Shown in pieces: positions 14,869 to 22,223 of a stretch of DNA of 23,129 bases. The DNA lies in NCBI GenBank assembly GCA_050693155.1, contig JBOGWA010000145.1:1-23129 (forward strand). Reading direction: 5' to 3'. The stretch's first letter is position 1, and every line of letters starts with the position of its first letter. The notes beneath the pieces are model-generated. The model did no database searches. It was given only the letters and a program-made list of their open reading frames with translations, and was not told where the DNA came from. This DNA comes from JBOGWA01 sp050693155. Its GTDB lineage: Bacteria; Actinomycetota; UBA4738; CALAEC01. A program made the translations under genes and the position numbers.

Positions 14869-15848
14869 GGCGCTTCCTCCGGCGGCAGGACGTCGTGGAC
14901 GACCATGGTCCCGAGGCCCTCCGGCGTGAACAGCTCGAGGATCAGCGCGTGCTCCACCCGGCCGTCGAGGATGTGCGCTTTCGGAACCCCGTCCCGCATC
15001 GCGTGGGCGAGCGCTCGCACCTTCGGGATCATCCCCGCGACCAGCCCCCCGGTCTCGAGAAGGTGCTCGCACTCGACGAGTGAGAGCTCGGAGAGGAGCG
15101 ACGCCTCCGGGCTCGTATCGTCGTAGAGTCCCGGGACGTCGGTGAGGAAGATGAGCTTCTCCGCGCCAAGAGCGACCGCGATCGCCGAGGCCACCTCATC
15201 GGCGTTCACGTTGTACGTCTGCCCACCTCCGTCCGTCGCCGTCGAGGCGACGACCGGCACGAACTCTTCCATGAGCAAGTGAAGCAGGCGAGAATCCACG
15301 CGCGTAATTTCCCCGACGAAGCCGAGACCGACCGGGCCCTGCTTCGGCGCCGCGACGAGGAGGTTGCCGTCCTCGCCGGAGACGCCGGACGCCGGAATCC
15401 CTTGCCGGTTGATCCGGCTCACGATTTCCTTGTTGAGCTTGCCCACAAGGACCATCCTCGCGAGGTCGAGCGTCTCCGCGTCGGTGACTCGGAGACCGTC
15501 GACGAAGCGGGGCTCGATCCCAAGGCGCTTCGAGAGAGCGCTGATTTGAGGCCCGCCCCCGTGGACGACAATCGGGCGGATCCCGGCGAGTCGAAGGAGG
15601 GCGATGTCCTCAGCAAAGGTTTCGGCCAGGCGCGAATCTTCCATGGCGGCGCCCCCGAGCTTCACCACGACGACCTTTCCCGAGTGCTCCTTCATGTAGG
15701 GCAGGGCTTCCAGCAGGACGCGGGCCTTGGCGACGGTTCGTTGCCGCACCTCCGGCGGGCGGGTCACCACCGGTCCGGATGCCTCCGCCATCTGGGACTG
15801 ATCGGCGATCGACTCTCGCGCGTCCGGCGGGGAGGTCGCGTCGTTCAC
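14865..15848 (-). CDS. argB: Acetylglutamate kinase
   Basis: Phosphorylates N-acetylglutamate, often the arginine-feedback step. The 327-aa protein is somewhat long; the first ~35 residues are a low-complexity extension before KARVLLEALPYMKEHSGK. Kinase motifs include KVVVVKLGGAAM, VVHGGGPQI and TGGLVAGMIPKVRA. The GTG at 15848 overlaps the argJ stop (GTGA) with GGAG about 9 nt upstream; an internal ATG at 15791 would give a more usual length. The overlap makes the longer form more likely. Confidence 0.95.
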   Translation of the reverse strand: MNDATSPPDARESIADQSQMAEASGPVVTRPPEVRQRTVAKARVLLEALPYMKEHSGKVVVVKLGGAAMEDSRLAETFAEDIALLRLAGIRPIVVHGGGPQISALSKRLGIEPRFVDGLRVTDAETLDLARMVLVGKLNKEIVSRINRQGIPASGVSGEDGNLLVAAPKQGPVGLGFVGEITRVDSRLLHLLMEEFVPVVASTATDGGGQTYNVNADEVASAIAVALGAEKLIFLTDVPGLYDDTSPEASLLSELSLVECEHLLETGGLVAGMIPKVRALAHAMRDGVPKAHILDGRVEHALILELFTPEGLGTMVVHDVLPPEEAP

Positions 15849-17017
15849 GTCGAGTACTCCGAATTCAGGCGCACGTAGTCGTACCCGAGGTCACAGCCCA
15901 AGCTCGTCGCTCGCCCGGTCCCATTTCCAGCGGAGACGCGAACCACCACCTGCCGCTCCTTCAGCGCAGCGCGAGCGGCGTCTTCATCGAGGGCGGCGAT
16001 TCGTCCGCCCGCGATCACCGCCTCGCGTCCGAGCCAGACGGTGACGTCCCGACCATCGAACGCTGCCCCCGAGGCCCCGATCGCCTGAAGGAGCCGACCG
16101 ATGTTCGGATCTCCGCCGAAGATCGCCGTCTTTACGAGCAGGGAACCCGCAACCGCCCGACCGAGACGCCTCGCGTCGTCGTCGGATGCGGCCCCCTCCA
16201 CCCGGACGACGAGCGATCGCGTGGCTCCCTCGGCGCCCTCGGCAACCTTGTGGGCGAGATTCTCCGCCGCCTCCGCGAGGGCGCTCTCAAGGGCATCGAG
16301 CCCCGGAGTGCCCGGGCCGGCAGTGACCTCACCTGCCCCACTCGCGAACACGAGGACGGTGTCGTTGGTGCTCGTGCAGGCATCGATCGTCAGTCCGTTG
16401 AAGACGGGCGCCACCGAGCGTCGGACCACGTCGTCGAGGACCTTCGCATCCACCCGAGCGTCGATCGTGAGAAACGCGAGCATCGTCGCGAGATCGGGCG
16501 CCACCATGCCCGCCCCTTTGACGCAACCGCCCACGACGAGGCCCCCCCGCTCGACGACACACTCCTTGGGGCCGGCATCGGTTGTGAGGATGGCTCGCGC
16601 GAACTCACCACCCCCGTCCCCCGAAAGGGCTTCCACCGCTCGAGGGAGGGCGCCTCGAATCCGATCAACGGGAATCCGGGGACCGATGAGTCCCGTCGAG
16701 CACACGAGGATCTCGTCCGCCGACGCCCCCAGGAGGTGGGCCGCAGCTTCAGCCACCGCAGCCGCGTCGCCGAGACCGTCCTCCCCCGTTCCCGCGTTGG
16801 CTTGACCCGCATTCACAACGACGGCGCGAGCTCGCCCGTCGGCAAGGTGGCGGCGCGAGAGAGCCACCGGGGCCGCGGGGAAGGCGTTCCGCGTGAACAC
16901 TCCCGACGCCACGGCGGGTTGATCGGCGACCAGCAACGCGAGGTCGGCACGTGCACCTGTGATGAGCCCCGCGTCGACGCCGGCTGCGCGGAAGCCCGCC
17001 GCTTCGGTCACGCTCAT
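15845..17017 (-). CDS. argJ: Bifunctional glutamate N-acetyltransferase / ornithine acetyltransferase
   Basis: Transfers acetyl from N-acetylornithine to glutamate, making ornithine and recycling the acetyl group. The 390-aa precursor contains KGAGMVAPDLATMLAF, with the autoproteolysis site Ala177|Thr178; Thr178 is the catalytic nucleophile. Other family motifs are VNAGQANAGTG and GDPNIGRLLQAIG. The ATG at 17017 overlaps the argC stop (ATGA). Because it releases ornithine, the operon uses the cyclic route and still needs an ornithine carbamoyltransferase from elsewhere. Whether it also has acetyl-CoA synthase activity cannot be told from the sequence. Confidence 0.95.
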   Translation of the reverse strand: MSVTEAAGFRAAGVDAGLITGARADLALLVADQPAVASGVFTRNAFPAAPVALSRRHLADGRARAVVVNAGQANAGTGEDGLGDAAAVAEAAAHLLGASADEILVCSTGLIGPRIPVDRIRGALPRAVEALSGDGGGEFARAILTTDAGPKECVVERGGLVVGGCVKGAGMVAPDLATMLAFLTIDARVDAKVLDDVVRRSVAPVFNGLTIDACTSTNDTVLVFASGAGEVTAGPGTPGLDALESALAEAAENLAHKVAEGAEGATRSLVVRVEGAASDDDARRLGRAVAGSLLVKTAIFGGDPNIGRLLQAIGASGAAFDGRDVTVWLGREAVIAGGRIAALDEDAARAALKERQVVVRVSAGNGTGRATSLGCDLGYDYVRLNSEYST

Positions 17018-18069
17018 GGATACACCGCCAGCGCCTCGAGACCCGCCGTTTCCGGAAACCCGAGCATCAGATTCAGGTTTTGGAGGGCCTGGCCGGCCGC
17101 ACCCTTCACGAGGTTATCGAGACAGCCAACGAGAATCGCCGTCTCCGTTCGCTCGTCGACCGCCGCGCCGAGCTCCACGGTGTTCGAGCCCATCACTCGC
17201 TTCGTGTCCGGCAGCGTTCCTTCGGAAAGGACACGCACGAAGGGAGCCGTCGCGTACGCGGACTCCCACGCGGCGAGCAGATCGGTCACCCCCGCGTCGC
17301 CTCGGCGGCGCGCATAGCAGGTGACGAGCACGCCTCGGATCGCCGGAACCAGGTGGGGAACGAACGACACCTTCGTAGCGGTCCCCGTCGCGGCCTCCAG
17401 CACCCGCTCGATCTCGGGAGTGTGCTGGTGAGCACCTCCAGCCTTGTACGGCTGGACGCTCCCGTCGCGCTGGGCGAAGTGGGTGATCTCCGTCGGACTG
17501 TGTCCGGCGCCGGAGATGCCCGATTTCCCGTCGATGATGAGACCCGCAGAATCGATGAGCTCGGCCCGGACCAACGGGGCGAGCGCAAGAGCGACCGGCG
17601 TTGGATAGCACCCGGGGTTCGCGACGAGCGCAGCGCCTGGAATCTCCTCGGCGAACAGCTCCGGCAGACCGTAGACAGCCTTCTCGAGCCATTCCGGAGC
17701 GGAGTGCTCGAATCCGTACCAATCGGGATACTGCGCCGCCGCAAGACGGAAATCGCCGGCGAGGTCGACAACGCGGCAGCCCGCCTCCAAGAGGCCCGGG
17801 GCTAGGCGCATGCTCGACCCATGCGGCAGCGCCAGCAGCACCACCTCCGCACGAGCAGCGATCTCGTCGATGTCGAGCGCGCCGATCGTCATCTCCGCGA
17901 ACGGTTCGAGGTGCGGATAGATGTCGCCGAGGGCCATCCCGACGGTCTGCTGACCTGCGAGCACCGTCACGGTGAGGTCCTCGTGGCCCGCCACGAGCCG
18001 CAGAATCTCGGCGCCCGTATACCCAGAGGCGCCCGCGATCGCGACTCGAGCTTTTCGTTGTGTGTTCAT
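17014..18069 (-). CDS. argC: N-acetyl-gamma-glutamyl-phosphate reductase
   Basis: NADPH-dependent reduction of N-acetylglutamyl-phosphate to the semialdehyde. The 351-aa protein has the Rossmann start AIAGASGYTGAEILRL (10-25), catalytic Cys154 in ANPGCYPTP, and the GAGHSPTEI and HQHTPEIE motifs. I chose ATG at 18069, giving MNTQRKARVAIAGASG; the open frame runs 54 nt further but across the promoter and operators. There is no ribosome site and the start lies about 11 nt after the -10, so the message is probably leaderless. It is the first gene of the arg operon. Confidence 0.96.
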   Translation of the reverse strand: MNTQRKARVAIAGASGYTGAEILRLVAGHEDLTVTVLAGQQTVGMALGDIYPHLEPFAEMTIGALDIDEIAARAEVVLLALPHGSSMRLAPGLLEAGCRVVDLAGDFRLAAAQYPDWYGFEHSAPEWLEKAVYGLPELFAEEIPGAALVANPGCYPTPVALALAPLVRAELIDSAGLIIDGKSGISGAGHSPTEITHFAQRDGSVQPYKAGGAHQHTPEIERVLEAATGTATKVSFVPHLVPAIRGVLVTCYARRRGDAGVTDLLAAWESAYATAPFVRVLSEGTLPDTKRVMGSNTVELGAAVDERTETAILVGCLDNLVKGAAGQALQNLNLMLGFPETAGLEALAVYP

Positions 18070-18072
18070 TGG

Positions 18073-18110
18073 AGCGCATGAGTATGCATCACAATGCGTG
18101 AAAATGCAAC
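18073..18110 (-). promoter_or_regulatory. Tandem ARG-box-like operators over the argC promoter
   Basis: Two TGCAT-N4-AYGCR half-site pairs on the minus strand: TTGCATTTTCACGCAT (18109-18094) and ATGCATACTCATGCGC (18089-18074), 20 bp apart centre to centre, the same face of the helix as paired ArgR boxes. They overlap a promoter: -35 TTGCAT (18109-18104), 17 nt, -10 CATACT (18086-18081). Bound ArgR would block polymerase. The TGCAT-N4-ATGCA form matches what is known of actinobacterial ARG boxes; argR itself is in the operon. Confidence 0.7.
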
Positions 18111-18130
18111 CCTGGGGCATCACGAGTCGC

Positions 18131-18139
18131 TGCTACCAT
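18131..18139 (+). promoter_or_regulatory. Extended -10 promoter of the histidine kinase gene
   Basis: TGCTACCAT contains an extended -10 (TG, one base, TACCAT at 18134-18139). No good -35 is seen 17 nt upstream. The start point would fall at about 18146-18147, that is at the GTG itself. The element lies about 20 bp from the argC operators on the other strand. Confidence 0.4.
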
Positions 18140-18146
18140 CTCAGCG

Positions 18147-19451
18147 GTGACCGCGCCTTACGAGGATTCAGAAGAACCTGTGGAGACAACGCCCGCTCTT
18201 GGGGTGGAAACCACCCTCGAGGATCTTCGCCAATCGGAGCGGACGATCATCGCCGTGCGGTGGGTCGCCGCCGCCTTCGCGATCGCGTTCGCCCTCGGAC
18301 AGCTCCTGGCCGACGCCGATCGGATCTCCCCGTCAGGCATCGAGGAAGCGACACTCGGGGTGGCCCTCTCGATCCCGATCATCAATCTGGCGATCTGGCT
18401 GCTGCATCGACGAGCGCAGCGCTTCCAGCAGGCGAAGGCGCTCGCGGTTGCGACTCTCACCGTCGACGTTCTGGTTGCCTCGACGTTCGTCTGGCTCCAT
18501 GCGTTCGATGCCGAATCGGCTCTCTGGGCGATCCTCCTCATCCTTCCGCTCGAGGGGGCGATCCGATTCCGGTTGCGCGGCGCGCTCGCCGTCTGGCTCG
18601 CCGTGACGAGCCTGTACCTGAGCCGCGAGCTCTGGGGCTCCGATTGGTACGGGTACGAGCTCGAGTGGGGCAGTATCACGTTTCGCATGGGGATCGCATT
18701 GCTGGTCGCCCTCGTCGGAGGCTTCATGGCGCGGGACCTGATTCGGCAGCGGACCCAGCTCGCCGGGGCGCTCGAGCAGCTGAGTCAGGTCGATCGACTT
18801 CGCTCCCGGCTGATCTCGACCCTCGCCCACGACGTCCGAAGTCCCCTCACGACCATCCGGGGGACGCTGAAGGTACTGCTCTCGAAGGATCGGCCCGACG
18901 ATGACACGATCGAAGATCTCGTCCGCACCGCGGACACGCAAGCAGCGAGGCTCGAGCACCTCGCAATCGACCTCCTCGACCTGGCGCGCCTCGAGTCGGG
19001 GCGCCTCGAGCTTGCGCTCGCAGACATCGCCCTGAGGGATGCTGTCGAAGGCGCGGTTCGCTACGCGGCGCCGAACGGAGGAGTCGAGATCGAGGTCGAC
19101 ACGCTCATTCGCGTGCGGGCCGATCCCGGGCGGCTGGAACAGATGGTCGTCAACCTCGTCGGCAACGCCGTTCGCTACGGTGGCCCTCCGGTCCGAGTGG
19201 AGGCCGCGATCGCCGACGGCGACGTGGAGATCCGCGTCCGCGATCACGGGCCCGGGGTTCCTCGAGATGACCGCCTTTCGCTCTTCGACCCCTTCCGGGT
19301 CAACGCGGGCGCGGGATCCGTCGGCTTCGGACTCGCCATCGTGAGGGCTCTCGCGGAGGCGCACGGCGGGCGGATCACCTACGAGCCGAACGACCCCCAG
19401 GGCGCCTGCTTCTGCCTCACTCTGCCGCAGGCAAAAACCGACTCTGACTAG
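18147..19451 (+). CDS. Orphan membrane sensor histidine kinase
   Basis: Predicted two-component sensor of 434 aa. Residues ~1-33 are cytoplasmic, then about six membrane helices (~34-53, 67-87, 97-118, 124-142, 145-160, 178-195) with very short loops, suggesting a signal sensed within the membrane. A linker leads to HisKA with STLAHDVRSPL (phospho-acceptor His228), then HATPase: N box NLVGNAVRYG (Asn340), G1 DHGPG (366-370), F box LFDPF, G2 GFGLAIV (393-399). All catalytic boxes are intact. No response regulator is adjacent, so it is an orphan here. The GTG at 18147 has no ribosome site and is probably leaderless. The stop is shared with the convergent hydrolase gene. The signal is unknown; proximity to the arg operon need not mean function. 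Confidence 0.88.
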   Translation: MTAPYEDSEEPVETTPALGVETTLEDLRQSERTIIAVRWVAAAFAIAFALGQLLADADRISPSGIEEATLGVALSIPIINLAIWLLHRRAQRFQQAKALAVATLTVDVLVASTFVWLHAFDAESALWAILLILPLEGAIRFRLRGALAVWLAVTSLYLSRELWGSDWYGYELEWGSITFRMGIALLVALVGGFMARDLIRQRTQLAGALEQLSQVDRLRSRLISTLAHDVRSPLTTIRGTLKVLLSKDRPDDDTIEDLVRTADTQAARLEHLAIDLLDLARLESGRLELALADIALRDAVEGAVRYAAPNGGVEIEVDTLIRVRADPGRLEQMVVNLVGNAVRYGGPPVRVEAAIADGDVEIRVRDHGPGVPRDDRLSLFDPFRVNAGAGSVGFGLAIVRALAEAHGGRITYEPNDPQGACFCLTLPQAKTDSD

Positions 19452-20692
19452 GCGGCCGGCGCGACTGCTTGATCCAAGAACCGCAACACGAGGTCGATCG
19501 TTCGCTCCGGCACTTCGTACTGGGGGACGTGTCCAACCGAAGGCAGGACATGCAGCTCGGATGCCGGCATGAGCGACGCCATGCGGCGGCCGGCTCGGAC
19601 GGACACGAGGTGGTCCTCGGCGCCCCAGATGATCAGCGACGGCAACCGGATGCGGCGGACGAACTGCCAGAACTCCTGCCGCGGATCGGCCATGAGCCCG
19701 CGGAAGGACGCGAGAACGGCCATTCGAGCGCGCATCGATCGGTGCACCCGGACGAACTCGTCGGCGCCCGCCGCGTACGCGGCATCGGGAAGACGGTCCG
19801 GAACGGCGAAGAGCTGGCGGATCGCGGTCTTGATCATCTCGTGCTGGAAGGGAACGGGGATTGCCGCGACTCCCGTCGGGACGACCCGCACGAACTGGAG
19901 CATCCAGGCCCAGCGACCGCCGGGGGCGGCCGGATCCAAGAGCACGAGCCCGGCAACACGATCGGGCGACCGGCGCGCGACCTCGAGGGCGACACGCCCA
20001 CCCATCGAGTTGCCAATGAGCACGGGATTCTCCGCGCCGACCGTATCGAGAAGACCGGTCACGACGCCGGCGTAGTACGCCGGGGTGTACCGGGCGCGAG
20101 GCTTCGAGGACTCCCCGTGTCCCGGGAGGTCGGGGACGATCACGCGATAGCGCTCGGCCAGCGGACGAAGGATCGGAAGCCAGGACAGCTTCGAAGCGGC
20201 GAGGCCGTGGAGCAGCACGAGAGGAGGGCCTTCCCCGAAGGAGTACGCGGACAGGCGCACCCCGTCCACGGGGATCGTGACTTGCTCGAGGTCTGCCGGA
20301 AGCCGATCGCGTCCACTCGGAACGAACAGGGACTGGAGCCTGTTTGCAAGGTCGATGTTTCCGCGAACCGACAGCCGGCCGGCGAGAAGCGCATCGCTGC
20401 TCACCTCATGCCCGTCATCGATGGCCAGCCAGGTTTTCGCGTCGGTTACGACTCGGGCGGCCGGCCGAATGGCTTCGCCTTCGGTGACTCCGCAATAGCC
20501 GCGCCCCAAAGCGAGCTGAAAGGGGGCGTCATCGACGGTAAGACCGATGCGGCCGGCGAAACCGTCGGAAGCTTCGGGCCGGAAGCGTTCGGGAAGCGAC
20601 TGGACGCGGGTGCGAACGACGGCCAGGCCGTTCGCCCCCCCGAGGGGTCCCCTCCTCACGCCGTCAACTGTACCCGAGGCTCTCTCGTTCAC
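19448..20692 (-). CDS. SCP2-like domain fused to alpha/beta hydrolase
   Basis: Predicted cytoplasmic hydrolase of 414 aa. The first ~125 residues resemble an SCP2 sterol-carrier/lipid-binding fold (FAGRIGLTVDDAPFQLAL, then LLAGRLSVRGNIDLANRLQ). From ~140 it is an alpha/beta hydrolase: VLLHGLAASKLSW (oxyanion-hole HG), GNSMGG with nucleophile Ser229, WGAEDHLV with Asp360 and SVGHVPQYE with His388, a complete triad. The GTG at 20692 has GGGAG about 7 nt upstream; a GTG at 20725 is an alternative without a ribosome site. The combination suggests a hydrophobic acyl or sterol-like substrate, which is inference. Confidence 0.82.
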   Translation of the reverse strand: MNERASGTVDGVRRGPLGGANGLAVVRTRVQSLPERFRPEASDGFAGRIGLTVDDAPFQLALGRGYCGVTEGEAIRPAARVVTDAKTWLAIDDGHEVSSDALLAGRLSVRGNIDLANRLQSLFVPSGRDRLPADLEQVTIPVDGVRLSAYSFGEGPPLVLLHGLAASKLSWLPILRPLAERYRVIVPDLPGHGESSKPRARYTPAYYAGVVTGLLDTVGAENPVLIGNSMGGRVALEVARRSPDRVAGLVLLDPAAPGGRWAWMLQFVRVVPTGVAAIPVPFQHEMIKTAIRQLFAVPDRLPDAAYAAGADEFVRVHRSMRARMAVLASFRGLMADPRQEFWQFVRRIRLPSLIIWGAEDHLVSVRAGRRMASLMPASELHVLPSVGHVPQYEVPERTIDLVLRFLDQAVAPAA

Positions 20693-20773
20693 CGTGGATC
20701 TCCCGCCAGTTCCCGGGTCGTTCACATTCGACGGCGCCCGGGTCGAACCCTCTCGCGAATAGACTCTTGGGAA

Positions 20774-22156
20774 GTGCGCGAGCAGATCGTCTTTGGCAAC
20801 GACTGGATCACGGTCGATCTGCCCGATTTCACCAGGATCGTCTCACCCGGCGTGTCGCTCCCTCTCGAGCCTGCATCCAACCTCCGCGCCGTCTACGAGG
20901 AAGCCGTCCAGGCGCCCATCGACCGGCCACCACTCGCGGAGCTCGCCCGGGGCGCGACGCGCGTAACCGTCGCCTTCGACGATCCCACCGTGCCGTGCTT
21001 CGCCCCGGCCTGGGCGGAAGCGGTGCCGGTGATCCTGAACGCACTCGAACGCGGGGGGGTCGACGCCGAAAACATCACGTTGGTCAACGCGAACGCGCTG
21101 CATCGGAAATTCAACCACGACGAGCTGGCTGGAATCCTCGGCGACGACATCGTTCGACGATTCGAGCATCGGCTCACGTGCCACGACGCCGAGGATCCAG
21201 AAGGAAACGTCCACCTGGGCGCCACGAACGCGGGAGAGGATGTTGAGGTCAACCGCCTCGTCGTCGAGTCGGACCTCACGGTCTATCTGAACACCTCGAC
21301 CACGCGGGGATTCTCCGGCGGATGGAAGTCGGTCTGCGTGGGCCTCTCGACCTATCGATCGATCCGGCACCACCACAACCCCGACACGATGAGCATGACC
21401 CTCGAGAAGAACCGGATGCACGCGGTGCTCGACCGGATGGGTGCGGTCGTGGAGCGGGAGCTCGGGGCAAATCGGATCTTCAAGCTCGAAACGGTGCTCG
21501 CAAACCCGCTCCAGGTCCACCGGGTCTTCGGTGGCTCGGTCGGCGCGACTCGTGCGGCGGTGCTCGATCTCCTCAGGAAGCATCAGCCTGCGCGGCGCTC
21601 GCTCGTCGACGAGAAGGTGGACGTGGTGCTCTACGGCGTCCCGGATTGGAGCCCGTACGCCGCGTATTCCTTCATGAATCCGATCCTGACGCTCATCTCG
21701 ACGGGACTGGGCTATCTCGGCGGGATGATCGAGGCGCTTGGGAAGCCGGGATGCACGGCGATCCTCGCCACGCCGTGTCCGAACCGCTGGGACACCGAAC
21801 ACCACGCTTCCTACCCGGAGGTGTGGGAACGGGTTCTGCCTGAGACGAATGATCCGTATGAAGCGCGTGCGCGATTCGAGGGGGAATTCGCGGTGCGGGA
21901 GGACTACATCGAGCGGTACCGGCGCGCGAACGCGTTTCACCCGGTTCACGCGATCATGGCGCTCTTTCCGTTGAAGCGTCTCCGCCACGCCGGGCGGATC
22001 ATCATCGCCGGGGCCGAAGATCATTCGGTCGTGCGACACGCGGGCTTCGAGCCGGCCGCGACAGTCGAAGAGGCGCTCGGAATGGCCAGGGGCATCCACG
22101 GAGAGGACATGTCGGTCGCCCTCGTCCGGTACCCGCCCGCCGTCAACCGTCAATAG
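20774..22156 (+). CDS. LarA-family (lactate-racemase-like, DUF2088) protein, substrate unknown
   Basis: The 460-aa protein has the layout of nickel-pincer LarA enzymes: FDDPTVP near residue 70, NALHRKFNHDE (His110) near 110, then LGATNAGEDVEVNRLVVESD and GFSGGWKSV (Lys185), with RHHHNP (199-203). In canonical LarA the DDxTRP Arg and a His before the GFSGG loop are conserved; here they read Val73 and Thr177. That makes plain lactate racemase unlikely and suggests another 2-hydroxy acid or a changed cofactor use. The GTG at 20774 is chosen on the first recognisable residues and lies 9 nt after a TAGACT -10-like box, so it may be leaderless. No larB/C/E homologue for cofactor synthesis is in the window. 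Family call is good, function open. Confidence 0.75.
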   Translation: MREQIVFGNDWITVDLPDFTRIVSPGVSLPLEPASNLRAVYEEAVQAPIDRPPLAELARGATRVTVAFDDPTVPCFAPAWAEAVPVILNALERGGVDAENITLVNANALHRKFNHDELAGILGDDIVRRFEHRLTCHDAEDPEGNVHLGATNAGEDVEVNRLVVESDLTVYLNTSTTRGFSGGWKSVCVGLSTYRSIRHHHNPDTMSMTLEKNRMHAVLDRMGAVVERELGANRIFKLETVLANPLQVHRVFGGSVGATRAAVLDLLRKHQPARRSLVDEKVDVVLYGVPDWSPYAAYSFMNPILTLISTGLGYLGGMIEALGKPGCTAILATPCPNRWDTEHHASYPEVWERVLPETNDPYEARARFEGEFAVREDYIERYRRANAFHPVHAIMALFPLKRLRHAGRIIIAGAEDHSVVRHAGFEPAATVEEALGMARGIHGEDMSVALVRYPPAVNRQ

Positions 22157-22166
22157 AGGGCAGGGG

Positions 22167-22214
22167 CCGAGCCGGAGGAACGACTTCTCCGACGGTGGAG
22201 CGACGTCGGCTCGG
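22167..22214. terminator. Inverted repeat between convergent LarA-like and nadA genes
   Basis: CCGAGCCG (22167-22174) pairs with CGGCTCGG (22207-22214), an 8-bp perfect arm around a 32-nt loop that itself contains a 5-bp hairpin (CGGAG/CTCCG). There is no T tract, so it would be a non-canonical terminator or only a boundary structure. It fills most of the 67-bp gap between the two stops. Confidence 0.35.
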
Positions 22215-22223
22215 GCCGCGCTC

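Noticed and set aside
13702..15126. Plus-strand open frame of 474 codons opposite argD and argB.
   Set aside because: Both genes on the other strand carry full catalytic motifs and overlapping starts; the plus frame shows no recognisable domain.
15779..17317. Plus-strand open frame of 512 codons opposite argJ.
   Set aside because: Antisense to argJ, with low-complexity Arg/Ser composition and no ribosome site or motif.
20744..20765. GAACC on the plus strand before the LarA-like gene, a possible third ECF element.
   Set aside because: No CGACTGTTCT-like block at 16 nt; the sequence there is CTTGGGAAG.
19469..20773. In-frame extension upstream of the LarA-like protein.
   Set aside because: Antisense to the SCP2-hydrolase gene; recognisable family sequence begins at 20774.
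20843..22153. Minus-strand open frame of 436 codons opposite the LarA-like gene.
   Set aside because: The plus strand has the family motifs; the minus frame is Arg/His/Asp-rich without a domain, and no promoter was seen.
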